Below, one piece after another: positions 51,716-61,124 of a stretch of DNA of 64,000 nt. The stretch is from assembly GCA_964036045.1 (NCBI GenBank), contig OZ038384.1, positions 43,354,204 through 43,418,203 on the forward strand, written 5' to 3'. This DNA comes from Eutreptiella sp. 'Long Island Sound 2002' (Eukaryota; Euglenozoa; Euglenophyceae; Eutreptiales; Eutreptiaceae). The notes under the pieces are model-generated. The model did not search any database. It was not told where the DNA came from and saw only the letters and a program-made list of their open reading frames with translations. Numbering within the stretch: the stretch's first letter is position 1; each line of letters begins with the position of its first letter. A program made the translations under genes and the position numbers.

Positions 51716-54700
51716 TCACTTGGGGCCCTTCCGTGCCCTCTTGCCTGTGTGGTCCTTGGTGTCCCTTGCCCTTCCCTTGCCCTTGTCCTGCCCCTTCCTG
51801 GTGTGGTGGTGGTGGGAGGGGCGGGGTGGGGAGGGGGCGCCGGTGGCCCAGGCTTGGGGGTGGGTGGCCTGGAGCCACCGGCGGAGGGCTTGGGGGGTGT
51901 AGGGGGGGCGGAGGCCCTGGACCGCATCGCGGAGGAGGGCCTCCCATGCCGCTTGCGGCATGATGGTCTCCGGGGCGGCCTCATTGGGGTTTGCGGGGGT
52001 GCGGGTGCGCACCTCCTCGAAGGTATGCACCGTGTGCACCCCTCTGTGTCTTCCCGCTCCCCCGGCCCATTTCACCCAGCGGCGGAGCTCCTGCAGAGCG
52101 GAGGGAGACCACCAGGCGAGGTGGGCGGGGGCCCGGGGGGGGGAGGGGTCCGTGCCTGGGGTCCTGGAGCGGCGGGGGGAAGATGTGGACCTGAGGTGGT
52201 GGCGGGGGTGGCGGTGGCTGGGGGAGCGGGAGCGGCGGCGGCGGGGGCTGGGGGTGGAGGACGGGTACGGGCGGAGGGGGGAGCGGGAGGGGGAGGTGGA
52301 CATGGGGCGGCGGTGGCGCGCTCGGTGGCGTCCGGGGGAGCGGGAGTGGTGGTGGCGGGGGCTGGGGGTGGTGGATGGGTACGGGTGGCGGGGGGAACGG
52401 GGAGCCCGGCGGGGCGTGTGGGGGGAGGGGGAGGTGGACGTGGGGCGGCGGCGGGGGGAGCGGGAGTGGTGGTGGCGGGGGCTGGGTGGCCGGTGGGGGG
52501 GGGGGGAGGGGGACATGGGGCGGCGGCGGCGCTCGTGGTGGTGCCCGGGGGAGCGGGAGCGACGGGAGCGGGGTCCCCGGGGGTCGTGGTGGTACCTGGG
52601 GGAGCGGGAGCGGCGCGAGTGGGTGGTTGAGGCGCGGTGGGAGTGTGGGCGCCGTGGGCGAGTGTGCCGTGCGGGGGGGGAGCGGGAGCGCCGCCGCTTG
52701 CGGGACCGGCCCTCGTCGCTCGAGTCGGGCCAGTCCGGAAGCGTCGGCGGCCTCTGGGGGGGCTCGCGCGGCGCCGCTTGGGGGGGGGGGTCCCCCGTCG
52801 TCCTTGGGGCCCCTTCGGCCATCGGATGGTAGCCGGGGGGGTACGGGGCGTCACGCGGTGCTGGTTGGGGGGGGAGATCCCCCGTCGTCCATGGGGCCCC
52901 CTCGGCCATCGGATGGTGGCCGCGGGGGTACGGCTGGTATGGGGGTGGTGGCTGGTACGGGGGGGGTGGGTATGCGAGCGGGGCGTTCGGCGGCTGCCAT
53001 CCCGTCTGCTGGTGCTGTTGGTGTACGGGGGGTTGTGGCCCGGTGGGGTAGGGCGGTGGGCAGTGGTAGTGGTGGGGGTGGTGTTGGTAGTGGTGGTGGT
53101 GGGGCCGCTGGTGGTGGTGGTGTGTGTAGTGGTGGGGTTGGTGTTGCGGGTATGGCCCATGGAGTCCTTGTGGGTTTTCCGGTCCCCCTTGTGGGGGTGG
53201 GGGGTTGGGCATCGTGGGCAGTCCCCGGGGCTGCACTATGTGGTGGGCATGGAGGAAGGGTTGGGGGGCGGGCTTGACGGTGACGATGGTTGAGGGGTCC
53301 CACGTCCCTGGGTCGGTTTGGCCGGCGGTGGTGGTGGTTTGTGGGGGATGGATGACGGGGCGTTTGATGACGGGTATTTTGAAGAGGGTTTGGAGGGGGT
53401 TGTGCTGGGTGGCCGTCTCCGCGGTGGTGGTGGGTGCCGGCGGGAGGGGGGCGCGGGTCGTGGTGGGTGGGGGGTCCTGGCTTGGGCGAGGGCCTGGGTG
53501 GGGGTGGTATCGGGTGGTTTTGTGTCGTTGCGTATGCGGTGTTGTGTGTGGTCGCGTGGGCGCCGGCTTGGGTTTGGGGTTGGGTTTGGGGTTGGGGTCC
53601 GGTTTGGGTTTGGGGTCGGGTTTGGGGTTGGGGTCCGGTTCCAGGTTGAGGAGTACCTCTGTCCGGAGGTGTGAGGGCGTCGATGCCGGGTCGGGGGTCG
53701 TCCCGGTGGGTTGCCGGGGTGCCTGAGTCGCCTGTGTGGGGGTTGGGGGGTTGGTGCGTGCGGCCGCGGCTTTGGCTTTTGCCGTGGCCTTGAGGATGAG
53801 TTTGGCGGGGAGGGGGGGGTCGGAGGATGAGGTGGAGGAGGTGGACGAGGCTGAGGACGAGGAGGAGGTGATGGACGCGGGTTGGGCTGTGATGCGGGCG
53901 GGCTTGCGGGCGGCGGCTTCTGCCGCGGCCACGGCGGGGAGGATGGAGGGCATGTCCCCGGGTTGTAGGTTGGGGGCGGGCGGCTGGGGGGGCCCGGTCG
54001 TGACCTGGCGGCCCGGCGGGCCGATCTGGTCGGCTGCGGCGGGGGAGGGAGGCGCGGGGCTGCGGCCTTCTCTTTCTGGGCTCGGCTGGGCCCGGGTCCT
54101 GCAATGTGCGAGGTCGTGTGGGTTTGTGTCAGCGGGGGGGAACAGTTCGCGTGGGCTGCATTCAGGGGCCGGGGGGGGTGGGCCTGGGTCCTCTGGGGTG
54201 TGTGTGGGGGGCGTGGGCGGGCCACTGGGTGGGGTGGGCGTGCCGCGGGGCGTGGGGCTCCCCTTGGCGGGTGTGTGTGGGTTGTCGAGTGTGGGGGGCG
54301 GTGAAGGGTGGCCGGTGGGTGGGTGTGTGGCGGGCGTGTGCTGGTGTTCGGGCGGGTGGGGGAGGCCCGTGTCGCGGGGCCCGGGGGTGCGCGCGATAGT
54401 GGGCGTGTGTGGGTCTCCGGTTGAGCAGCGAGAGGGGGGGGGCATGGGCGGGGATTGTGCGGGGGGTTGTGCTGCGCCGGTGTATGTGTCCGCTTGCTGC
54501 GCGCTTGCGTGGGCAGTTGTAGGCCGGGCGGTTTGGAGGAGAAGCTTGCCGTCTTCTGCTGCCGCGGCAAGGATTTCGCAGACGAGCGTTCGTATCTGGT
54601 GGACCTCTTGGTCAGTGGTGGGAAGGGGGCATGCTAGCTTTGGGCTAAGACCCGCGCGGTTGAGGACCCTGTGGATGGCGTGGTACCCGCAGGTGAGGGA

Positions 54701-55801
54701 CTGCTGCGGCCTGGGGGGGGGGTTTGGTCGTGTGTCCGGGCCTGCTTCGACTTGTGTGTGGGCGGTGGGGATGGCCCAAACCCAGGGCACGGTCCCCGTG
54801 GGTGGCCAGTGGCGCTGGATCCAGTGGGTTAGGCAGAGCATGGACAATCCCAGGTGGTAGCCCGCCTTCCCTGAGGTGATTTGGGCCAGGGCGTGGGCTG
54901 GGGGCGTGTCCCCTGGCTGGAGGAGACCCCTGAGGATCCTGTGCTGGGTGGTGGGGTCCCCCACTGCCCCTGGTGGGGCGGTCTCCGGGGCGAACATGGT
55001 GTCTGTCCCCTGGATGATCCATTGCGGGCCGTGGGACGTAGCCATAGCGGCTATCACGTAGTAGTGGCCGCGCTCGAGGACTGTAACCCAGACCTCCGGC
55101 GGGGGGTGGTCACTGTCTGTAGGTGGGGGGGGGAGGTCGTCGTCCGGGGTGCGGAGGCCGGCGGCGCGGAGGGCGGTGTCGCGGTTGGGCGCGGTGGCCT
55201 GTTCCCACTGCTCCGGGTGGTTCGGGTCCGCTGGGTGGTCCGTCTCCGCTTGGGCCCGCCGTAGGCGTACGGTCCCTCGACGCGTGACGTTGCTGCCGGT
55301 GTCGTGCGTCAGGGCCTGGCCCCACTCGATGGGGGGGATCCAGATGGGCTGGCCCTGGGTGTGTTTGCGGGCTCGCCAGAGCACGAGGTCTACTATGGTC
55401 TCGTGGAGGCCGCTGCCTGGGGTGGTCAGGTCCCGGAGGGCTTTGACGGTGAGCTTGGTCCAGTCCTCTTGTAGGCGGTACCAGCCCAGGGGGGTGGTCG
55501 GGGCCCTGTCTTGGAGGGTCGCTCGGAGGAGGTCGGGGTCGCGGATGGTGGCCGGTGTGAGGGGAGGGTGTCCCGGGTCCGGGGGGGGTGGGCTGGATGG
55601 GCTGCCGGGGTCTTGCGCGTCTACGTCGATGGATGGTTGGCCCTGGCTGGGTTCGGCCGGACTGGGCGGTTCCGGGTGGCTTCTTGGGTGCGAGACGGGT
55701 CTCGGGGCGCTGTGGTGGTGCCTTGGAGACCTGTGGATGGAGACGGGGGGCGCGTGCGGGGCGCGGAGCGGGTTAGTGGACGTCTGGGTCATGCACGGCA
55801 T
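51716..55801 (-). CDS. LINE-3 ORF D: Ulp1/C48-like cysteine protease with RS-rich tail (1,361 aa)
   Basis: Starts at ATG 55801, overlapping the last 29 bases of ORF C in a different frame. Residues about 105-410 resemble a C48 (Ulp1/SENP-type) protease: an N-terminal helix and Trp region (GSGLHETIVDLVLWRARKHT), then RGHYYVIAAM with candidate catalytic His246, IIQGTDTMF with Asp267, and RPQQSLTCGYHAIHRVL with Gln366/367 and Cys371, in the H-D-Q-C order of the family. The middle is Pro-rich low complexity. A repeated HPMAEGAP...TTGD unit and a strongly RS/RSP-rich region (about 1000-1230) follow, and the end is Lys-rich. It could process the LINE polyprotein or remove SUMO-like modifiers from host factors; both are inference. 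The frame ends in TGA and stays open beyond it for about 85 codons. Confidence 0.75.
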   Translation of the reverse strand: MPCMTQTSTNPLRAPHAPPVSIHRSPRHHHSAPRPVSHPRSHPEPPSPAEPSQGQPSIDVDAQDPGSPSSPPPPDPGHPPLTPATIRDPDLLRATLQDRAPTTPLGWYRLQEDWTKLTVKALRDLTTPGSGLHETIVDLVLWRARKHTQGQPIWIPPIEWGQALTHDTGSNVTRRGTVRLRRAQAETDHPADPNHPEQWEQATAPNRDTALRAAGLRTPDDDLPPPPTDSDHPPPEVWVTVLERGHYYVIAAMATSHGPQWIIQGTDTMFAPETAPPGAVGDPTTQHRILRGLLQPGDTPPAHALAQITSGKAGYHLGLSMLCLTHWIQRHWPPTGTVPWVWAIPTAHTQVEAGPDTRPNPPPRPQQSLTCGYHAIHRVLNRAGLSPKLACPLPTTDQEVHQIRTLVCEILAAAAEDGKLLLQTARPTTAHASAQQADTYTGAAQPPAQSPPMPPPSRCSTGDPHTPTIARTPGPRDTGLPHPPEHQHTPATHPPTGHPSPPPTLDNPHTPAKGSPTPRGTPTPPSGPPTPPTHTPEDPGPPPPAPECSPRELFPPADTNPHDLAHCRTRAQPSPEREGRSPAPPSPAAADQIGPPGRQVTTGPPQPPAPNLQPGDMPSILPAVAAAEAAARKPARITAQPASITSSSSSASSTSSTSSSDPPLPAKLILKATAKAKAAAARTNPPTPTQATQAPRQPTGTTPDPASTPSHLRTEVLLNLEPDPNPKPDPKPKPDPNPKPNPKPKPAPTRPHTTPHTQRHKTTRYHPHPGPRPSQDPPPTTTRAPLPPAPTTTAETATQHNPLQTLFKIPVIKRPVIHPPQTTTTAGQTDPGTWDPSTIVTVKPAPQPFLHAHHIVQPRGLPTMPNPPPPQGGPENPQGLHGPYPQHQPHHYTHHHHQRPHHHHYQHHPHHYHCPPPYPTGPQPPVHQQHQQTGWQPPNAPLAYPPPPYQPPPPYQPYPRGHHPMAEGAPWTTGDLPPQPAPRDAPYPPGYHPMAEGAPRTTGDPPPQAAPREPPQRPPTLPDWPDSSDEGRSRKRRRSRSPPARHTRPRRPHSHRASTTHSRRSRSPRYHHDPRGPRSRRSRSPGHHHERRRRPMSPSPPPHRPPSPRHHHSRSPRRRPTSTSPSPHTPRRAPRSPRHPYPSTTPSPRHHHSRSPGRHRARHRRPMSTSPSRSPLRPYPSSTPSPRRRRSRSPSHRHPRHHLRSTSSPRRSRTPGTDPSPPRAPAHLAWWSPSALQELRRWVKWAGGAGRHRGVHTVHTFEEVRTRTPANPNEAAPETIMPQAAWEALLRDAVQGLRPPYTPQALRRWLQATHPQAWATGAPSPPRPSHHHHTRKGQDKGKGRARDTKDHTGKRARKGPK

Positions 55802-58800
55802 GGTAATGGATGAGACGCTGCATGTGTTCCCTGGCGGTGGGGTCGGTGAGTTGTTCCGCGTGTGTTAGCAGGAGGTGTTTGCGGTGTACCATTTGGGCTG
55901 CTGCTCTGCGGACCGCTTCTAGCTGGAGGTGTGCTGCTGCTTCCATGGGGCTTTCCGTGTGTTTGGTGAGGTGTCGGTGCAGGGCCTGTGTCACTGCCCC
56001 TCTCATGGTGGCTTCTTTGATCAGGGGGTCCCGGAAGAGGTGTTCGGTGGCCTGGTGTGCGTGGCTGTGGGCTGGCCATCCTTCGTGTTGCCGCAGGGTT
56101 TCCGCCGGGGACCAGCCCACTAGGGTGTCCCTGTCTGTATGGAGGGGGCATTTCTTGAAGTGTTCCCAGTCCTCCGGGGTGGTGTGGTCGCATGGGCAAC
56201 GGGTGTGTTCGTCGGGGACGTGGATGTGCTTGCGGGCGAGCCATCTGGCGACCCTGGTGAGGAATGGCAGTTGCTCCCTGAGGAGCTGGATGCGTCGTTT
56301 CTGGAGGTGGGCTGGGACGTTTGCTGGGCGGAGCGCTGAGTGGTAGAGGGGGACTTGCAGTCTGTCCTGGAGCTCCTGGATGTGCGCCCGGCTGTCTGCG
56401 TCGCCGAGCACGCGGGCGAGATGTTGGACGGGGTTGGGGTAGTGGTACGCTCTGTCGTGGGAGGAATAGGGGGCGTCCTCTGGTACCCAGTCCGGGGTCT
56501 GATGGGGCTCGGGTACAGGGGGCACGTGTTGGAGGTGTGTGTGGTTGCGGCCGAGGTCAGGGATCTGGAGGGCTGGTAGGTGTGTTGTGCGCTGGTGTAC
56601 TGCCTGGTTGTCGACCTTACCATTTCCGTATTGGTGCCTGTGGGACTCCTGTTTCACGATGTGGAGTTGGACGTAGGGGGGAAGGCTGCGTAGGGCTTTC
56701 CAGAGTAGCAGTGCCTGGGTGCCGAGGCTCGTCGCGGTTGCTTTGTGAAGTGGTTGCCTTGCTATGCGGAGGAGCAGGTGCGTGTCGACAGTGGCGTCTA
56801 CCACGAACCAGACCCGGACGATGTGCGGGGAGTGGGCGGGTAGGTGGGCCGCGACCTCGGTGATGGCGTCGGCCATGGCCCCTAGCTCCCCGTGGGAAGA
56901 GGCCCCATAGGTGGTGTGGCCCGTGTGGTGGTCCATGTGGTAGTGTTCCCCGGTGTGGGTTAGTTGCAGGGTGGCCCCCCCGGTGATGGGCGTGAGGGCG
57001 GATTCGCCTGAGGCGTCGGTGAAGAAGAGCCGGTCCGCCGGTGATGGTTGTGGGAGGCGGCATGGGTTCATGGGCAGGTAGGCGTATATGGCAAGGCCCG
57101 TGGCGAGGCGGGCTACTGGGGTTGTGGGCTGTAGGATGGGGGTGGCGTACACCCCTATTCCTTTGGAGATGATGTGCTTTGCTTGGGGGGACAGGGCTAT
57201 GAGTCCCTGCTCCGGCTGTCCTTGTGTGAGGTAGGAGTAGATGTAGTGGAGGATGTAGGCTGTGTCGGGGTTTAGGTCGTGGCATGTGAGGGTTTGTGTT
57301 CGGTGCTCCGGTGTGTGGCAGGAGTGGTGGAGTGGATAGTAGGGGTGCTCGTGTTTGCCCGTTCTGCCTGGCTCGTACATGCTGTAACGGATGGCGACCC
57401 CTGCCGGGTCGGGGCGGGGGCATGTGGGTGTAGTGGTGAAGAGCCATTTGGGCGCGTGGTCGGGGTTCCATGCTACCGTGGGGTTAGTGTCGGTGCGGTG
57501 GAACCATGGGGCTATCCATGCGTAGGCCTGTGGTGGTAGGTGGGTCGTGGGGTGGGTGTGGTGGCGTGCTATGAGGTGTAGCACGGGCCATGGTGCGGTT
57601 GGTGCCTCGGGGTCACAGGCCCAACATGTGCGTGGCATGCTCTGGGAATCTTGGGGGACCTTTGGTAGGTCTCGGGCGGTCATGCGGTGTTTCGGTATGC
57701 GCCATTTTGCCCCGTGGTGGATGACGGTGGTCTGCGTGGGTTTGGCTTCATTCGGGGCTAGTAGTAGGGTTAGTGGTGGGACTGGGCCCGTTACTGGGGG
57801 GACGGGTTCGTGTTTCGATCCGGTGGGTGCGTAGGGCGGTGTCTCTGGGATGGGTCGCGGGTGTTGTCTTGTGAATTCTCGGTAGGCTTTGCGCATGTCT
57901 TTGCTGCCCGGTAGAGTGTGTCCCGCTGTTCGTGCCGTCTGTGTGAGGTAGTGGTGGAAGAGGCGGTATTGTGGCCATTCGGGAAGCTGTAGAAAGGGGG
58001 TGTGGTGTGCCCCGCTGTGGTGCAGGACCCGCATTTGGGCGAGGGTGACGTATACTACGGTGATGGAGGCCCCGACAAGGTCTATGGTGTGGATGGTGCC
58101 CTTGGGGTGGTGGTGGAGGTCCCCGCAGAGGACCGCTAGTGGCCCTTTCTCCGGGCACGTGTGGTTGGTGAGTATGGCGTGGTGTGGGGATGGGAGCAGA
58201 AGCTGCAGGTGGTTCCACAGGCGGGTGTTCATGTTGGTGGGCATGCCCGTCTGGTGGAGTACCCAGCGCGGGCATGTGTTGCGGGCCCGTTGTGCGGCTT
58301 GGAGGCGGATGGCGGTGACCTCGCGGACCTCCGGTGAGTGGTTGTGGGTCATGCGGTGAAGGAGGAGGGCGGTGTGTCTGGTATAGGCCGCTTTCACCTC
58401 GTCCCCTATGGCGTCTCCATAGTGGGGCCATGCCGCTCGGATGGCGCGGGTGGGTATGGAGGTGGGCCAGCCCCCGTGTGCTGCCCATGCCTTGGTCACG
58501 GCGCGTGTGGCCGGCTGGAGGGCGGTGGTGGGGTGTGTTAGGTGGAGTGCTTGGAAGCCTATGGAGGCGTTCAAGACCCCGGTGAGGTAGTACGCCAGGC
58601 TCTGGTGGGACAGGGAGAGGGCCTTGGCGGTCGGGGACGCATATCTGGGGAGATGGGCGAGCTGTGACTGCAACTTGGGAGGGAGGGTGGCGTCCTCAGG
58701 GTTGGCGGCCTGGACTACCCCCAGGTGGGTGGTGGTCGTCACGACTTGCATGGGGGGCCCTTGTGGCCCCAGGGTGGGAGGTGTGGCAGACCCCTTGATC

Positions 58801-61121
58801 ATGGCCACTGACTTTGTGGGGTGGACGATGAGGTTGTTGTGGGAGAGGTAGGAGACGGTCACGTCCAGTAAGTCGTTGGCCTGTTGGGTGACCGTTGGTC
58901 CGGGGTCCGGGGCATGAGGGTCGTGTGGGGTGTGCGCGACGGTGAGGTTGGTGTCGTCCGCGAAGCCGACCAGGGGGGAGAGGAGGGGGTAGGGTGCGTA
59001 GGCCGGGTAATCCTGCTCGATTGCGAGGGCCAGGGGGAGCGTCACTAGAAGGTACAGGAAGGGGCCCTCTGCTCCCCCTTGGGGGACCCCGCTGCCTGGC
59101 TCCAGGAAGGGGGTGAGGCCTGCTCCTGTGCGGACCGTGTATTTGCGGGTGCGGATGTAGTCGGAGGTGAAGTTGTAGAAGGGGAGGCCTAGGCGTTTCC
59201 ACACCGCTTCTAGAAGGAGCCAGGGGGTGTTCGGGAAGGCTCCCTTGACGTCGAGGGAGGCGATGATGAGGTCCACCAGGTCCATGTCCGCGATGGTGTC
59301 CTGGAGGAAGATGGCCTCGTGTGGGGAGCGGCCTGGGATGGCCCCCCAGAGGCTCGCTGGTATGTGGGGGTCCAGGTGGGGGCGGATGCGGCGCAGGAGG
59401 ATGGTCCAGACGATTTTGACCTCCGTGACCGCACAGACTATGGGGCGCCAGTTGTCCGGGTTCGCCCAGTCCCCTTTTTTGTAGAGGGGGCGGACAACGT
59501 TTGCCCAGTCTGGTGGCAGGGGGGTCCGCCCCGTGACGATGTCCCAGAGGCGGTGGGCGAGGACGCGGAGGAGGTGGGCGGGGAGGTGGTAGTATGCCTC
59601 TGCAGGGAGGCCGTCGTAGCCTGGGGTTTTGTGTTGCCGGAGACTGTGGATGGCCTTCCGGACTTCGTGGATGGTGAAGGGGCGTTTTTCCAGGTGCCTC
59701 CTCTGGGCGTGGTTGAAGACCCGAGGGAGGCGGTCGATTTTGGCCTGGGTGTCCGGGTCCAGTGTGTCTTGGGTGGGGGTGTGTTGCCGGAGGAAGCTGT
59801 CTTGGGTGGCTTGGAGCACTGTGGCTGGGTCGTTGGTGAGGGAGCCGTCCTCCTGCCGGACCGTGGTGATGGTGCGGTGGCCGGTATCGGTCATGGCGTC
59901 GTTGAGGTGGCGGATGGCCTTGTAGGGGAGTTCGTGTTGCGCATACCGTTCGTGTTCCTGGGCGATGCGCTGTTGCCTGTGGATGTGCCACCGCTGCAGG
60001 TCCGCCCTGATTTGGGCTATGTGTGTCCTGCAGTGGTGTATCTGGCGGCGGGTTTGGGGGGTGTCGGTGTGGAGGAGGGTCGCCAGTTGTTGCTTCGCAT
60101 GCCAGAGGTCATGGAGCATGTCCCCCAGGGCCGTGGGTGGTTGGTCGTCGTCTGTGTGGGGGTGTTGCTGGAAGCCGCAGGCGACGGCGGCCGTGCACAT
60201 GGCTGTGAGTAGGTCGGTGGGGTCTGGTTGGATGCGCCGGGCGCGGTCTATGGCCCTGTGATATTGGGACCAGGCGTGCTTGTCATGCAGCGGGGGCATC
60301 TTCAGGGGGGGTGGTAGGCCTTGGTCCGCATCTTCTGGGGGGCTGGGGGGAAGGTTGGGGATGGTGAGGCGGATGTGCAGGGGGCTATGGCCTGTGGGTC
60401 CCAGCGGGAGGGGTCCATATCGGGCCTCCGCTCGGATGATGGTGGTGGGGTCGCCATAGCATACGTCGATGCGGGATGGGGCGGCATCCGTTTGGTGGGG
60501 GAAGTGGGATGGTTGGCCTTCGAGGCTGGCTGTTAGGTCCACGAGCCCCAGCATTTCGATGGTGTCGCGGACTGCTTGGTCCTGGGGTGTGGCCTGTCCT
60601 CCTCGGTCCGCTGGGGTGGGGGCGGCGTTCATGTCGCCGATGATGACTGTGGGGGCGAGCATGGCCATTTGGCGGTACGCCTCGGCCAGGGCCTGGAGGA
60701 AGGGTTCCGTGGCTTCGCCGAAGGGGACGTGGGTGTTGATGACGTTGAGTTGCCATCCGTCCCCGACGACCTCATAGACACCTAGCCTCCCTGGGATGCT
60801 GAGGTGGTGGACGAGGTGGACGTGGATGCCGGTTTGGGCGTATAGGGGGGTCCCCTTGTGCCAGTAGCATTTGTACGCTTTCTGGTCCGGGGTATACATG
60901 GGGGTGGTTTCCGGGGGGTCGTCGCGCTGTAGGCCTTGTTCCTGGAAGGTGAGGAGGTGGGGGACCCACCCCGGCCCCTGTGCCATCGGGAGCTCTTGGA
61001 GGGCGGTTGTGGCGTCCTTGGAGTATGTGACGGCCGGGTGGTTGAGGTCGAGGAGGTTGACGGTGGCCTCGGTGGGGGCGGGCCGGGGCTGTGGAGGCTT
61101 GTGCCCTCGGCCCGTGCCCCG
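55773..61121 (-). CDS. LINE-3 ORF C: APE endonuclease, reverse transcriptase, RNase H, zinc finger
   Basis: First ATG at 60986 (1,737 codons to TAA at 55773), but the endonuclease begins before it: upstream in frame are VNLLDLNHPAV with the first-strand Asn, and 45 open codons back to the UGA at 61122. Numbering from 60986: endonuclease Glu16, GDMN at 117-120, SRIDV at about 171-175 and TGHSPL at about 198-203 (SDH box with Gly in place of Asp); RT about 430-700 with QHKTPGYDGLP, ASLDVKGAFPN (D579), GVPQGG and FADD at 675-678; RNase H about 1320-1465 (D1324, E1367, D1397, D1459); C-terminal finger CPCDH...C at about 1597-1613. The protein nicks target DNA and copies the element RNA there. The polymerase and RNase H look active. 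Confidence 0.93.
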   Translation of the reverse strand, partial: RGTGRGHKPPQPRPAPTEATVNLLDLNHPAVTYSKDATTALQELPMAQGPGWVPHLLTFQEQGLQRDDPPETTPMYTPDQKAYKCYWHKGTPLYAQTGIHVHLVHHLSIPGRLGVYEVVGDGWQLNVINTHVPFGEATEPFLQALAEAYRQMAMLAPTVIIGDMNAAPTPADRGGQATPQDQAVRDTIEMLGLVDLTASLEGQPSHFPHQTDAAPSRIDVCYGDPTTIIRAEARYGPLPLGPTGHSPLHIRLTIPNLPPSPPEDADQGLPPPLKMPPLHDKHAWSQYHRAIDRARRIQPDPTDLLTAMCTAAVACGFQQHPHTDDDQPPTALGDMLHDLWHAKQQLATLLHTDTPQTRRQIHHCRTHIAQIRADLQRWHIHRQQRIAQEHERYAQHELPYKAIRHLNDAMTDTGHRTITTVRQEDGSLTNDPATVLQATQDSFLRQHTPTQDTLDPDTQAKIDRLPRVFNHAQRRHLEKRPFTIHEVRKAIHSLRQHKTPGYDGLPAEAYYHLPAHLLRVLAHRLWDIVTGRTPLPPDWANVVRPLYKKGDWANPDNWRPIVCAVTEVKIVWTILLRRIRPHLDPHIPASLWGAIPGRSPHEAIFLQDTIADMDLVDLIIASLDVKGAFPNTPWLLLEAVWKRLGLPFYNFTSDYIRTRKYTVRTGAGLTPFLEPGSGVPQGGAEGPFLYLLVTLPLALAIEQDYPAYAPYPLLSPLVGFADDTNLTVAHTPHDPHAPDPGPTVTQQANDLLDVTVSYLSHNNLIVHPTKSVAMIKGSATPPTLGPQGPPMQVVTTTTHLGVVQAANPEDATLPPKLQSQLAHLPRYASPTAKALSLSHQSLAYYLTGVLNASIGFQALHLTHPTTALQPATRAVTKAWAAHGGWPTSIPTRAIRAAWPHYGDAIGDEVKAAYTRHTALLLHRMTHNHSPEVREVTAIRLQAAQRARNTCPRWVLHQTGMPTNMNTRLWNHLQLLLPSPHHAILTNHTCPEKGPLAVLCGDLHHHPKGTIHTIDLVGASITVVYVTLAQMRVLHHSGAHHTPFLQLPEWPQYRLFHHYLTQTARTAGHTLPGSKDMRKAYREFTRQHPRPIPETPPYAPTGSKHEPVPPVTGPVPPLTLLLAPNEAKPTQTTVIHHGAKWRIPKHRMTARDLPKVPQDSQSMPRTCWACDPEAPTAPWPVLHLIARHHTHPTTHLPPQAYAWIAPWFHRTDTNPTVAWNPDHAPKWLFTTTPTCPRPDPAGVAIRYSMYEPGRTGKHEHPYYPLHHSCHTPEHRTQTLTCHDLNPDTAYILHYIYSYLTQGQPEQGLIALSPQAKHIISKGIGVYATPILQPTTPVARLATGLAIYAYLPMNPCRLPQPSPADRLFFTDASGESALTPITGGATLQLTHTGEHYHMDHHTGHTTYGASSHGELGAMADAITEVAAHLPAHSPHIVRVWFVVDATVDTHLLLRIARQPLHKATATSLGTQALLLWKALRSLPPYVQLHIVKQESHRHQYGNGKVDNQAVHQRTTHLPALQIPDLGRNHTHLQHVPPVPEPHQTPDWVPEDAPYSSHDRAYHYPNPVQHLARVLGDADSRAHIQELQDRLQVPLYHSALRPANVPAHLQKRRIQLLREQLPFLTRVARWLARKHIHVPDEHTRCPCDHTTPEDWEHFKKCPLHTDRDTLVGWSPAETLRQHEGWPAHSHAHQATEHLFRDPLIKEATMRGAVTQALHRHLTKHTESPMEAAAHLQLEAVRRAAAQMVHRKHLLLTHAEQLTDPTAREHMQRLIHYHAVHDPDVH

Positions 61122-61124
61122 TCA
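61122..61124 (-). other. in-frame UGA between LINE-3 ORF B and ORF C
   Basis: TGA followed by CGG. The frame is open on both sides and the endonuclease N-terminus lies between this codon and the next ATG, which suggests readthrough, reinitiation or a non-AUG start for ORF C. Confidence 0.6.

Noticed and set aside
51674-55868. Gly/Arg/Val-rich plus-strand frames opposite LINE-3 ORF D
   Set aside because: Antisense of Pro/Ser/Arg/His-rich coding sequence; no motif.
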